The notes beneath the pieces are model-generated. The model was given only the letters and a program-made list of their open reading frames with translations, did no database searches and was not told the origin of the DNA. Both the position numbers and the translations under genes were made by a program. From JAWXUU01 sp044426085 (GTDB lineage Bacteria > Bacillota > Clostridia > Christensenellales > CAMQZB01): 64,000 nucleotides of DNA. Below are positions 8,246-21,100 of the stretch, in pieces (position 1 is the stretch's first letter; every line of letters starts with the position of its first letter). The DNA lies in NCBI GenBank assembly GCA_044426085.1, contig JAWXUU010000003.1:112643-176642 (forward strand), given 5' to 3'.

Positions 8246-8977
8246 ATGATTAATATCGCCATTTGCGACGATAATGCTTCCGAGTTGAATGCAACTGTTG
8301 GAATAACAACGGATTTCATGACTGAACGTGGAATCTGCAATTATAAATTATATAAATATAACAACCCCGAATCGCTTCTTTCGGATATTCAAAAAAATAA
8401 ATTTACCTTCCAATTGATTTTGCTTGATGTTATCATGCCACGTATCAATGGGATTGAGCTGGGAAAAGCAATCAAGAAAGACTGTGCCGAAACGGAAATT
8501 ATATACCTTTCAATGAGCAAAGAATTTGCAATTGATTCCTATTCCGCCAACGCTTTTTATTATCTGCTGAAACCAATCAATCGCCAAAAGTTTTATGAAG
8601 TGTTGGATTTGTTTATGCAAAAGCGTGACACAGCAAAAATCCAATCAATCAACATCAAAACAGCACAGGGAATTTTCAATTGTGAACTGACAAAAATTTC
8701 CCACGGCTCACTTCAAAACCGTCAAGCGCAATTTGTTTTAAACAACGGCGAGAAAATCATCAGCACAACAATCCGAACATCTTTTTTGGAATATCTGCAA
8801 CCACTGCTGGAAAACCCTGCCTTTGCAATGAGCTCCGCTTCCGACTTTGTGAACTTTATCTACGTATCAAAAATCGGCATCGACGAAATTCTCATGAAAG
8901 ATAAAAGCAAAATCACCCTTTCCCGAAAACACAAAACCGAATTAAAAGAAAGTTTTTTCAACTTCTTTAAAACATAA
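8246..8977 (+). CDS. LytTR-family response regulator
   Basis: A 243-residue two-component response regulator of the AgrA/LytR type. The receiver domain (residues 1-118) has the acidic pair D8/D9, the phospho-acceptor D61 in LILLDVIMPRINGIELG, and K109 in YYLLKPI. The C-terminal half (about 135-243) is a LytTR DNA-binding domain ending in the family's ISRKHK-type motif (ITLSRKHKTELK). The start has AAGGTGG upstream. There is no histidine kinase next to it, so it is an orphan within this window. It is convergent with the giant lipoprotein gene and separated from it by two terminators, so co-transcription is excluded. LytTR regulators often control surface proteins, peptides or quorum responses; its target here is unknown. 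Confidence 0.88.
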   Translation: MINIAICDDNASELNATVGITTDFMTERGICNYKLYKYNNPESLLSDIQKNKFTFQLILLDVIMPRINGIELGKAIKKDCAETEIIYLSMSKEFAIDSYSANAFYYLLKPINRQKFYEVLDLFMQKRDTAKIQSINIKTAQGIFNCELTKISHGSLQNRQAQFVLNNGEKIISTTIRTSFLEYLQPLLENPAFAMSSASDFVNFIYVSKIGIDEILMKDKSKITLSRKHKTELKESFFNFFKT

Positions 8978-8999
8978 CCCACCGCAATGTGGGTTTTTT
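8976..8999 (+). terminator. Terminator of the LytTR gene
   Basis: AACCCAC / GTGGGTT arms (8976-8982 and 8989-8995) with a six-base loop and a T6 run; begins at the stop codon. Confidence 0.85.
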
Positions 9000-9053
9000 C
9001 ATGTTCAAATGTGGGTTTTCCACGCCCAAATGTGGCAAATTTTAAAATGGATT

Positions 9054-9090
9054 AAAAAACAAAAGCCCCCGATGGGAGCTTTTGTTTTTT
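9054..9090 (-). terminator. Terminator of the giant lipoprotein gene
   Basis: Arms of 17 bases (9054-9070 and 9074-9090) around a three-base loop, ending in T6 on the minus strand and also T-rich on plus, so it may act in both directions. One position is a U:G wobble in the minus-strand RNA. Confidence 0.85.
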
Positions 9091-9108
9091 GTTGTTTTAT
9101 TAGGTTTA

Positions 9109-12100
9109 TTAAGACTCTAAAGAAGCTAAGTATTCAGAATACAAAACATAGTTATTACCATTATATTCATAACCACCTGATGAATCAGCAACATAAATTT
9201 GACTTGAAACAACATCGCCCGCACTAACCAGTTTGCCTGCTCCAGTTGTATCTGCTACATAAATTTTAACAGACGATCCTATTCCATTAAAGGTATAACT
9301 GTTAACAGAGCTTGATATAGGAGAAGATGAGAAATCTATTATTGCATTTTCTCCCGTAACGTAAGTCAATGCGTATTTATTTAGTGTAATAATCTTCTCA
9401 CATCCACTAAAATCAATCAACGTAGCAGTTATCGGATACGATGAAGTACCATAGAAGGCATATTGTGCAACACTAGTCAATCCAGTACATCCACTAAAGC
9501 TTATAGTTTCTAGTGCCGTACAATATTGAGCCATATATTGACCAGTGGTTGTTAAACCAGTACATCCACTGAAATTTATTGTTTTGATAGCTGTTTGACA
9601 ATACGCATTTGAATATGCTCCAAACATTTTCGTTCCAATACTTGTTATGGTTGTAGGTATTATTATTGTTCCAGCATCTCTAGCAGTTGTATCTGTTGTG
9701 ATATGTTGCAATTCAGGAAGATGATTATAATATGTGTACGTAGTTGCACTATTATAGAAAGCATATGCAGCGATTCCCGTTATGTTACAACTGCTTAAGT
9801 CGACAGTTCCTATTTCTAATGTATCAACGTAATCAGTAAAATAACTTGCAGACAAATCTGATATTGCTGTAGTAGTGGCAGCGTTTGCATCCGTAGTGAA
9901 CGCTCCATTTTCATCAACATACAGTTTAACATAACTTACAACTTCTTGCCACTGAGCGTATACTGTTATGTCTTCCATAAACACTGTTGAAGTTGTCACT
10001 TCTTCTCCACCTGTTTCAGCAGTGAACCAACCCAATAATTTATAGTCGTCTTTTGTGACATCAGGGAATGCTGTTATAACGCAGCCAGGAGCTTCAACTA
10101 CTTCTATTGTAGTATCACCATCCACGAATGTAATTGTGCGAATAATTGTTGCCAAATAACTGTTATATGCTGAATATGCAACAAATTCTTCTTCATTATA
10201 AGTCACGAAATCAGTATCAGCAAATTCACTTGCAATATCTGCAAAACCAACGATTTCTGATGTTGGAACGTAAATTTCCACATCGTCAACATTCTCGAAT
10301 GCTGATGCCAAAGCATATGAAATATAAACATTCACATCGTTATTGCTGTTTATATCACTAAATGCTACTGCATAATTATTTGTTATTGATGTACAGTCTG
10401 TTAAATCTATTGTTGAAAGCGAACTGCAATTTGCAAATGAATAATAGCTGAATGTTACAGAATTTCCAAACTTCACAGATTGTAAATTATCCATATTAAC
10501 AAATGATCCATAGTTTGATGCACTACTAGATGCCATGCCACTAGACACCGTGAGAGAAGTACAACCACTGAAATCCGCACTTATCAAAACGTCATTGTAT
10601 CCAAATGAATATTTGCCAATGCTTGTTATGGTTGTTGGAATTATAAGCGTTCCAACAGGATAACTATCTTGCGTATTATCTGTCGTTATATATTTGATTC
10701 CAGAATCATTAACGGTATTCGTACTAGAATTTGTTCCAAATGCACTGTATGGAATTGAAGTTATTTTTGTACATTCACTAAGATCAAGAACCCCATCTTC
10801 CAAAATATATGAGAAAGAAGACATTGTTGTTGACGTCAGAGTCGAATATGATGTACCCCATTGACTTGAAGTAATAGTTGTTTTTTCTGCACTTGTTATA
10901 GCTTGCGTCCATTGAGCATAGACAGTTGTGTTCACTTCAAACAATGTTGAAGTTGTAACTTCTTCACCACCGCTTTCAGCAGTGTACCAACCATCAAATG
11001 TGCAGCCATCTTTTTCCGCTGTTGGCAAGCTTTCCACATAACCACCAGAAGTTGTCACATCAGTTGTGGTTGTTCCATCATCAAAAGTGATTGTGTATTC
11101 AGTTGAACTGCTGTCGTCACTGCTGCTTTCTAGCAATGCTAGGTAATCTTCATAAAGAACATATCCATCACCGTCTGCATCCGCCACTGTTCCAACATAT
11201 CCATCAGTTGCTTTGATGTATGCATTAACACCACCGAAGCATGAATATCCACTGCCAGATACATCACCCAACGCTGCTGAATGCGCATCAAAAACATCAT
11301 ACACACTTATATCTTTCAAATATAGTACGCCCATATCTGAAGAATATCCCATTGCCAAGTCGTAATATAACCAGTAATATGTATAGGCAAATGCATATGA
11401 ACCAATTGAAGAAATTGGTGAATCACTGAAATTCATCTCTGTGATATTTGCACAATAGCAGAATGCTTGCACGTCGATTGTTTGCAACTTGCTACATCCA
11501 CTGAAGTTTGCGATTTGTATGCCGTTTGAGTTAGGATCGGACGCCATGAATGCAGCGCAACCAATTTTAGCCAATTCGCTACATCCAGTGAAATCCGCAG
11601 ATATCAATGATGTACAATTATAAAATGCTGCTTCATCAATTAATGTGATTGATTTTGGAACAACGAGCACTCCTGCTGACAACTCAGAGTTGTCTGTTGT
11701 GATTTTCTTAATAACTTTATTACTATCAAAAGCCTCATATCCAATTGTTTTTATGCTTGTGCAATCACTCAAATCAAGACCATTTGTTGCCAAGAGTGCC
11801 ATATATTCATCACCTAGCAACGTTGAACTCAACGTTGTGCTGTTTGATGTTAATGTCGCATATTCTTCATCTGTGATGACAGAATCTATTGTGTCAACAG
11901 TCTCGTCGCCAGTCTCATCTTCATCATCGCCACTGTCGTACGATAACACTGTGTATTCATATGAACCCAATCCTGAATATGTAACAAAAGTTGAACCCAA
12001 TGTTGCATCAGACACATAAATTTCAACCGTACTGCTTCCGTATATAACATTTCCACTTCCGAAAGTCATAGAAGTGTTACAGCCACAAAGGTTGAACGAT

Positions 12101-15100
12101 TCAATGTTATAACACATCGCAAATGCTTGCGTGCTGATAGTTTCAAGAGAACTACATCCACTGAGGTCTATTGTTCTGATTGATGTGATAGATCTGAATG
12201 CGTATGTACCAATATATGTCAATTCTTTTGGCAAAATCAATGTGCCTACTGCATATTCATCTTGCGTGTTATCTGTTGTTATATATTTGATATATCCATA
12301 AGATTCAATTCCTGACACTGTTCCAACAGCCGTTTCATCGCCAATCGCTATGTTTCCACAATCGCTCAAGTCCAAAACACCATTTTCCAATATTGCAAAA
12401 TAACTTGACAAAGTTGAAGATGTGAGTGTCACTGTTTCTGAATAGCTATAATCACCAGCTTCGTTTGTCAATCCACCAGAATTATTGATATATAATTTAT
12501 TATACAATTCTGAATCATCAACGGAAATCATAGTGTCTGGTGCTTCAACAACTTCAACAGTTGCATTATTTACTACGTCAGAGAAGCAATTCGCAACCGC
12601 GCTTGAAGCTACGTATATCACTCCGTTACTACTGTTGCTTGTGAACGTATTATAAAATGCATTGGCATTCACAGAATTAATCGAAGTACATCCGCTAAAG
12701 TTCAACGTTGTCAATTTCGAGCAATATGCAAATGCACATTCAGCAATACTATTAAGTGAAGTACATCCGCTGAAATCTGCCGAAACGATAGTGCATGCAT
12801 AACTAGAAGCATTAACTGTATTATAAGCAAACGCATACCTTCCAATTGATTCCAAGCTTGTGCAATCGCTGAAGTCCACACTTTGCAATGCTGTGAAGCT
12901 GAAGAATGCATAGTTATCAATCAAAGTTATTCCTGTTTCGCTCATGTCGATTGAAATGATTGAAGAGTTTGTTCCAGTTGATGTCGCTGAACAATCAATT
13001 TCTGTTATTGTTGCTGGCAAGATGAGCGTACCTGTTTGATAGTTGCTGTAATCTGTAATCTCGCCGTTTGCTTCATAGTCATAAACCACGATATATTTGA
13101 TATTTGATATGCCTGAAACAACATCATCTGTTTCTCTGAACAATTGGAAATCTACTGTTTCCATTTTTGTTGCCATACTAAGGTCGACAACATCAGCTGT
13201 CCAATCGATATTGTATTCTGTTGAAACCGCAGATGTTGCCTCCAATGTTGTTAGGCTGTCATATTCGCCAGGAATCAACTCAGTCGCTGTATCTCCGTTT
13301 AGGTAGCCTACATAATCAGCATAGCGCAAGTATTGAACAGCATCTGCATCGTATGAATCTGAAGCAACAGGATTATGATTTTCGTCGATAGTATAAACAA
13401 AGTATTCATAATCTACCATTCCAGCGATTGTTGATTCTGCATTTTCAAGTGATGAAACTTTGAAATATGCATTTGCATCGTTGATCATAGTTGAAAGATA
13501 TTCTGCAATTCCTACTGTTTTGATATAGATATTTACTGTTGATGAAAGCTCATTGAATGAATCTGATAATACATATGTTATGTCTGAATCACTAATATCA
13601 ATCCATTCAAGAGCAACACAGTCTATAAATATCCCTGATCCATAATATGCTTCAGTATTTGGAATCTGCACCAAACTTGTGCAACCGCTGAAATCTACTG
13701 AAATCAAATTTACACAATGTGCAAATGCATTATATCCCACGCCTTCAAGGTTTGTACAGCCACTGAAATCCACTGTTTCTAGTGAAGAGCAATACGAGAA
13801 TGCTTGAGAACCAATTGAACTAAGCGAAATGCAATCACTAAAGTTTACAGAAGTAAGAGATGTGCAATTGTGGAATGATAATTGATCTAACCTATTCAAT
13901 ACACTGCCGCTAAAATCCACTGTTTTAAGGCTTGTTGCACCAGAAAATACTCTGGAAATAGTCGAATCGCCTATTGCTGTTATTGTATCTGGCAAAATAA
14001 GTGTTCCAACTTCATAGTATACTATGTCATCAATTATAATTTGACAAGATTCTTTATTGCTTGCTGTCACAATATGAGTGACGTCGATGTTATAATAGAA
14101 TGCTTGCGTGCCAATTGTTGTTAGGTTTGTGCATTCGCTTAAATCCACAACAGTGTATGCCAACATGTTGATATATTCCGATGCAGTTTCTTGCGACAAT
14201 GTTGTTTCTTCGCCCCAACTTGATGCTGAAACTTTATATACGCCATCAATAGGGATCACATAGTCATATATATTATATTCAACTTCAACAACTATGCTTT
14301 CCGCTTGTGTTTGACTGAATCCATTTGCAACCAACACTGAAATCACAATTTCTGCGATAGTTTGGCTTTCAACTGAATATTCAGCCACATAAATATATTC
14401 TAGGTCTTCACAATCGCTGAACGCTGAAACACCAAAATCTGTCGTTGCTGAACCACTGTCGAAAGTATCACTTGTGAACAGCGTGCAACCGCTGAAGTCA
14501 ATAACTTCCAAACCAGCGTAATTTCTGAATGCCGCAGTGCCTATTTTGCTCAAGCGAACACAATCACCAAAGCTGACTTCTGCCAATCGACCACTTGTTC
14601 CTGAATTTTCAAATACACTATCGCCAATTGATTTCAAATTTGAACATCCGCTGAAATCAGCAGAAACCAAATTCAAGTTTACAGCAAACGCACTGTCTCC
14701 GATTGTTGTCAAGTTTGTACAGTTGCTGAAGTCCACCGTTTCAAGGTCTGTGTAGTATTGGAATGCATTGTCGCCGATTGAAGTCACTGCCGATTCTGAA
14801 AGGTCAACGGAAACTAGGCCTTCAATCGCTCTGAATGCACTTTCGCCGATTGAGAATTCTGCAAGTCTAGGCAAAATCAAAGTTCCCGCTTCAATTTCGT
14901 CGGTAACGCCTAGCTCTGTGATGATATATTTGATGTTTGAAGCGCTTGGATATGTTGCTGGCGAGCCAGATTCATAATCAGTTCCGCCAGAGAATGCATA
15001 TTTGCCAAGGACTTTTAGGTTATCACAGCCACCAAAGTTCACGATATTCAAGCTTGGGCATGCGCCAAACACGCCGTCTGCATCAGAATCTGATCCGATA

Positions 15101-18100
15101 GATATCAAGTTTGCACAATTGCTGAAATCTACATCTGCAAGATAATCGCAATCATAGAACGCTTGTTTGCCGATTGTTTTAATGCTTGAAGAACCGAAAT
15201 CTACGCCGATAATGCTTGAATAAGCGAATGCATAATCGCCGATTGTTGCAACCGTGGTTGGCAAAATCAATGTGTTTTCGTCGGTTGCCGATGTTTTCAC
15301 TGAAATATAATCAAATGCTGTATTGCCTTTGAATGCACCCTCAGCAATTTCCACTATTGTGTTTTCAGACAAGTCGATAATCGTGCCTTCACTCCAATAA
15401 CTTTCAATCAATGCAACCATTTCTGCGTTCAACTCAAATTCTACTGCTTCAAGTTTCAAATCATCTGCAAGGCTCTTTGTCAATAATCCCCACTCTGTGT
15501 ATAGCAATGAAATTGCACCGTTGTCTGTTTCGTCGTCACCACCAGGTGTTCCGCCTGAACCTGAACTAACTGTTTCGATTTCGTCAATTGCTGATTTTGC
15601 TGTTTTAAGTGCTGTGAAAACAGCGTCTGTTGTTTGTGATGCATTGATTTGTGCTGTTCCATAAATGATTTGAGCTTTCAATTCTGCTTTTTGCGCAGTC
15701 AAATAATTATCTTCGCTCACATAATCTGCCAATGTTGAAATCGCATCTGTTTTTGCTGCTGCAAGTGCTTCAGCTTCTGATTCAAGGATTGTTTGATTTG
15801 CCAATGTAACAGTCAATGTGCCGTTGTCGTTCACATCACCCGTAGCATTTTCGTTGTCATCTTCATTATTATAGTATAGTACATAATTGCTGTTTTGCAG
15901 TTCAAATGTCACTGTGATTGTTTTGCCGTCACCCGCTGATGTTGTGTCGCCTTCTGCATAAGAAGCAGTGATATTCATCATTGCATTGACTTCACCATCA
16001 ATCCAACCTGCATATGCGTATGTCACAGTATTATTAGGATCTAGCAATTCGACAGTCATGCCATCATAATGCGTTTGTTCTTCAACTGCAACGTTTGAAA
16101 TTGTGATTGTTGCTGGTGTGATTGATCCATAAACTAATGGGTCTAATTCTAGGATATAATTATGTGCATCTTCGCCAGTAAGCATATCCAAGAAGTCGTC
16201 ATCCGGATCATCTGCATCTTGGTCTTCGTTCTCTACTTGTTCCAACATTACGCTTGAAATATAGCTACCCAATTCCTCATCATATAAATAATCTGTTGAA
16301 TGCACTTCTGAATATGTGTATTGCAAAATATAATCGCCCAATAAAACATCGTCTTCATCTATTATGCCATCGATTGACAAAGCTCCAAAGCTTTCTGCTT
16401 CGCTTCCATCATCCAAAACCAAATCTTCAAAGCTGATTTCTGTTGTTCCGTCGTATTCTTTTGTTACAGTGAACCCTGTCAAATAAATAACTTTAGGTTC
16501 AACGGCGATACTTACACTAAGTGTTATTTCTGCATAGTTTTTATCTTCTGGAGTGAACGTCACTTCATATGTTGTTTCAGTTTCGTCTGTACTCACTTCA
16601 GGATAAATTGTATCGTCTTGCCATGTGAATTCACCTTGTAAGATTTCACCACTTGTTATTTCGCCAATCGTATAATTTGCATATAGAACCCATGTTGAAG
16701 TGCTTACATCTGCAAGTTGGTCACCGTATGTTATGTTTGTAGGTTCTGTTTGTTCATCTCTGATTTCCAGGCTATCTTTATCCAATTCGACTTGATCAAT
16801 TGTAACTTCAAGGTTATTATTTGTCAATGAATAGTTTGTATCTGTTGTGCTTGCAGCAAATGTGTAGACGCCTGCATCTTCGAATGTTTTATTATCACTT
16901 TCAGCCACTGCCACAGAAACCGTAACTGATTCGTCGCTTGAATTAATGAATGTTGCTGTCGCTGTTGGAGCTGTTAAAGTTTCGCCAGTATAAGTGTAGC
17001 TGTCCGCTGATGTCCAAACAACTTCAACAGATACTGCCTTGATTGCAAACTCTGCTGTTGCAGTTCCGCTGTAGTTGCCTTTGAATGTTGCTGTGACGCT
17101 TGCTGTGCCTGCGTTTGTGTTGTTTGAATATGCAACATCGTAATCAGCTGAAGCGTATTCGCTTATTTCAATTGTTGGAGTGATTGCCACGCCTGTGTAT
17201 GTTTGGTTTGCAATTTCTGTGATTTCCGCATCTGAAACCGCTTTGGCTGAGATTGTGAACGATACTGCACTGCTTTCTGCACTTGCATAATTATCTGTTC
17301 CCACAACGTTTGCTTTCACATAATACGTGTCTGCATTTTCTGGAACATCTGATGTGTACGTGCCATTTTCTAAATCGCTGTATGTGAATCCAGCTGTTCC
17401 GAACGTTGCTGTCGCGGTTGGGCTGTTTGTCGGTTCGCCGTATGTCCAGTCTGTTATTGCAAGGTTAGAAATTGAGTTTTCTGCTTGGGTGATTTTCACC
17501 GTTTCTGTTGCTGTCCATGTGTTATAGTTTGCTTTTGAAACTGAAACTGAAACTGCATATTCACCAACGGCTGTGAATTCAACACTGTTGCTTGAAGTTT
17601 CACCGTCATATTCGTATGTGATTGTGTCTTCTGACGTTGTACCAGTCAAAGTCACGCCGTGGCTGTTGCCGTCGTATGCTGAAGAATATCCGGAAACCGA
17701 AAGATCTTCTCTGTCGATTGCCGTGATTGTCAATGCGACTGTTGCAGTTGCACCGTTATAGTTTGTTGTTTCAGCCACTGTTATTGTCGCTGTGTATTCG
17801 CCAACAGAAACACACTCTTCTACGCTTGCGCCATCAAATGTGTATGTTATCACCGCCGTTGTTTCAGTATGGTTCAATGTCGCAGTTGCCAATGTCACAG
17901 AATTTGTGTAGCTTTGCGTTGAATCACTCGCTGTTATTATCGTGTCGGCTTTTGTGATTGTGTACGTGCCGTTTGTGAATGTCACATTGTAGTTATCGTT
18001 TGTGTATTCTGCTGTTATTGCGTATGTTCCCGCATCTGTGCCAGTTGCTTTTGTGAGAGTAACACCCAAATCATCGTCAGACAAAACGCCTGATGCTTCG

Positions 18101-21100
18101 AATGTCAAATCCACCAAGTCTTTACCATAAACGCTTGTTTTGTCTGCTATTGTTGCAGTGATTGCAAGTGGAGAAATTGTGAAGCTTTCTGTTGAAGCCG
18201 ACAAATCATAGTTTGTATCTGTTATTGTTGCTGTTGCTGTGTATGTTCCCACATCTGTCGCTCCGCCTGAAACTGTGGCAGAAATTTCGCCATCATTTTC
18301 ATCAACATAATAAGCAGTTGGGGCTTGTGCAGTGCCATTATATGTTAGCTCTGTATCTTCCCAAACCAATGTTGCTGTCGCTTGTGAAATTGTGAGTGTA
18401 GCAGTCATGCTGTCGATTGCTTCGTAGTTATCGCTACCTGCAAATGAAGCTGTTGCTGTAGTGCTGCCGACATTTGTCAAAGCGTTTGTTGTGTATGTAA
18501 CTGAAACACCATCTGGCAAGTCGTCTGAAATTGCAAGTGTTTTCTCTGTACCATCGTATGTGTATGTTTCACTATCAAATGAAACGTCAGTCATATCATA
18601 CGTTGCTTGTGTTATTGTGAGTGTAGCAGTCAAATCTGCAATTGTGTTGTAGTTATTGCTACCTACAAATGAAGCTGTTGCTGTAGTGCTGCCGACATTT
18701 GTCAAAGCGTTTGTTGTGTATGTAACTGAAACACCATCTGGCAAGTCGTCTGAAATTGCAAGTGTTTTCTCTGTACCATCGTATGTGTATGTTTCACTAT
18801 CAAATGAAACGTCAGTCATATCATACGTTGCTTGAGTGATTTTAAGCGTTGCTGTTTTATCTGCAATTGTGTTGTAGTTATTGCTACCTGCAAATGAAGC
18901 AGTCACTTCCAAACTGCCGACATCTGTCAAAGCGTTTGTTGTGTATGTAACTGAAACACCATCTGGCAATTCGTCTGAAATTGCAAGTGTTTTTTCTGTG
19001 CCGTCGTATGTGCATGTTTCACTATCAAATGAAACGTCAGTCATATCATACGTTGCTTTTGCAACTGCGATTGAAACTGTTGCCGTTGTTTCTTCCAAAC
19101 CGTAGTTTAGAGCCGCTGCATCAGTTGGTGTGAATATCATGTTGTAGCCGCTGTTTGAAACTGTTGGCACTGTTGTGCTAACTTCCCATGCGAATGAGCC
19201 GTATGATGCATCACTTCCACCTGAAAGCGTGCTGCTTGCAAGCGTTTCGCCATATGTGATACCGCTTGCTGTTGGGAATGTTATTGTTGCTGTTGCTGGC
19301 GTGATTTTAAGCGTTCCGCCTGTTATTGTTATATCGTAGTTTGCAAGTGCGTCTTCACTTGCTGTTGTAGACAACGTTATTGCATAATCACCAACATAAC
19401 TTGATGATGTTGCTTCTGTTGTTGCTGTGTAAGAAATTTCATCATCACTTATAAAGCCAGTTGTTGAAACTGTGAATGTCGGAATTTCTCCACCGTATGT
19501 CATTTCTGCATTCGCAACCGAAACTGTCGCTGTCGCTTTTGAAACTGCGATTGAAACTGTCAAATCCGCAACTGAATTATAGTTATCTTCATCACTTGGC
19601 GTGAATATCACACCAAAGCTGTTTGTTCCAACACTTCCCACTGCAGTTGATAGGTCATCAACAAATGTGAAGCCAGTATCAAGCGAAATGCTATTAATTG
19701 TGTTACCATATGTCGCGTTCAATTTCGTTGGTAGAGTGTAGGTTGGCGTTGCTTTTTCAACATATACCACAACAGGGAAACTTACAGCTGCATACTGCGA
19801 ATCTTCTGGCGTAAAGATTATATCAAATTCGTCGCCACTTTCAGAAACCGTTGGCACATAATCTGGATTTTCCCACGCCCAAGAACCAGTAATCTCTATC
19901 TCATTATTAGTCACTGTACCCGATTCTATCACAATACCACCAAGTGTATCACCGTATGTTATTGGATTTGACGCGATTGTTGGAGCAACTGTTTCAAGTC
20001 CTGTGATTTCAATTATAACCGCGATATCGAGTTCTGCAGTGTTATAATTTCCATTTGGATTAGTGTATGTAGCACCAAAAACCTTTGTTCCCACTGTAAG
20101 TGCAGTAGATTTAATGCTATCATTCCATGCATAACCAGAGCTCAATGTTATATCAGAAAGTTTGATGCCTGAAGAATATTCAACAGTGATTGTCTTATAT
20201 GCTGGAGCAGATTCGTAAGTTGCTTTTTCAACTGTGATTGAAGTTGTTTTTGTCAATGTTGATAACCCGTAGTTTAGAGCCGCTTCGTCAGTTGGCGTGA
20301 ATACCACGCTGTAGCCACTGTTTGAAACTGTTGGCAAAATTGAACTGTCCGCCCATGCGAATGTGCCATATTCTGAGCTTCCACCTGAAAGCGTGCTGCT
20401 TGCAAGAGTATCGCCGTATGTGATACCGCTTGCTGTTGGGAATGTTATTGTTGGCACTTCTGCCATTTTTGCAATTGTGTAAACCGCGGTTGTGCTTGTT
20501 GGCAATGCATAGTTTGTTTCGTTATAACCAAAGCTTGCAGTGAATGTGTATTCCCCTGCATTTATAAAATCATCACTGCTATTTGTTGTTGCAAGAGATA
20601 CTTTCTTATCATCGATATCTTGGTATGATGCAGAAACAGCACTTGACTGATCACTTCCTTTGTATGACAAAACCGCATCTGCCCAATCAATTGTGATTGT
20701 TTTTGCTGTTATTGATGATGTTCCTGATGTGTTATTTGAAGCAGAATAGTTATCTTTATCATCCCCAGAAAGAGTGTAAACCACTGTGACAGCTTTGTTT
20801 TCGCCAACATTTGCATCAGCTGTTGTTGCAACTGCTGAAATTGACACATCATCACCACTGATAACATTTGTTGCAAATCCTTGATAGTAAAGTGCAACTG
20901 AATTTGTTCCGTCAAACACTTTAGTTGGATTTATTGTCGTATTTGTTATTGTAAGTTCTTTTGCTTTGATAGTTGCACTATATTTATTGCTGTCTGTAAC
21001 ATAATAGTTATCTTTATCATCCCCAGAAAGAGTGTAAACCACTGTGACATCTTTGTTTTCGCCAACTTTTGCATCAGCTGTTGTTGCAACTGCTGTGATC

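Noticed and set aside
18382..19060. Direct repeats that could be read as a CRISPR array
   Set aside because: The 225-base units are contiguous, in frame and encode a protein domain; there are no short repeats with unique spacers and no cas genes.
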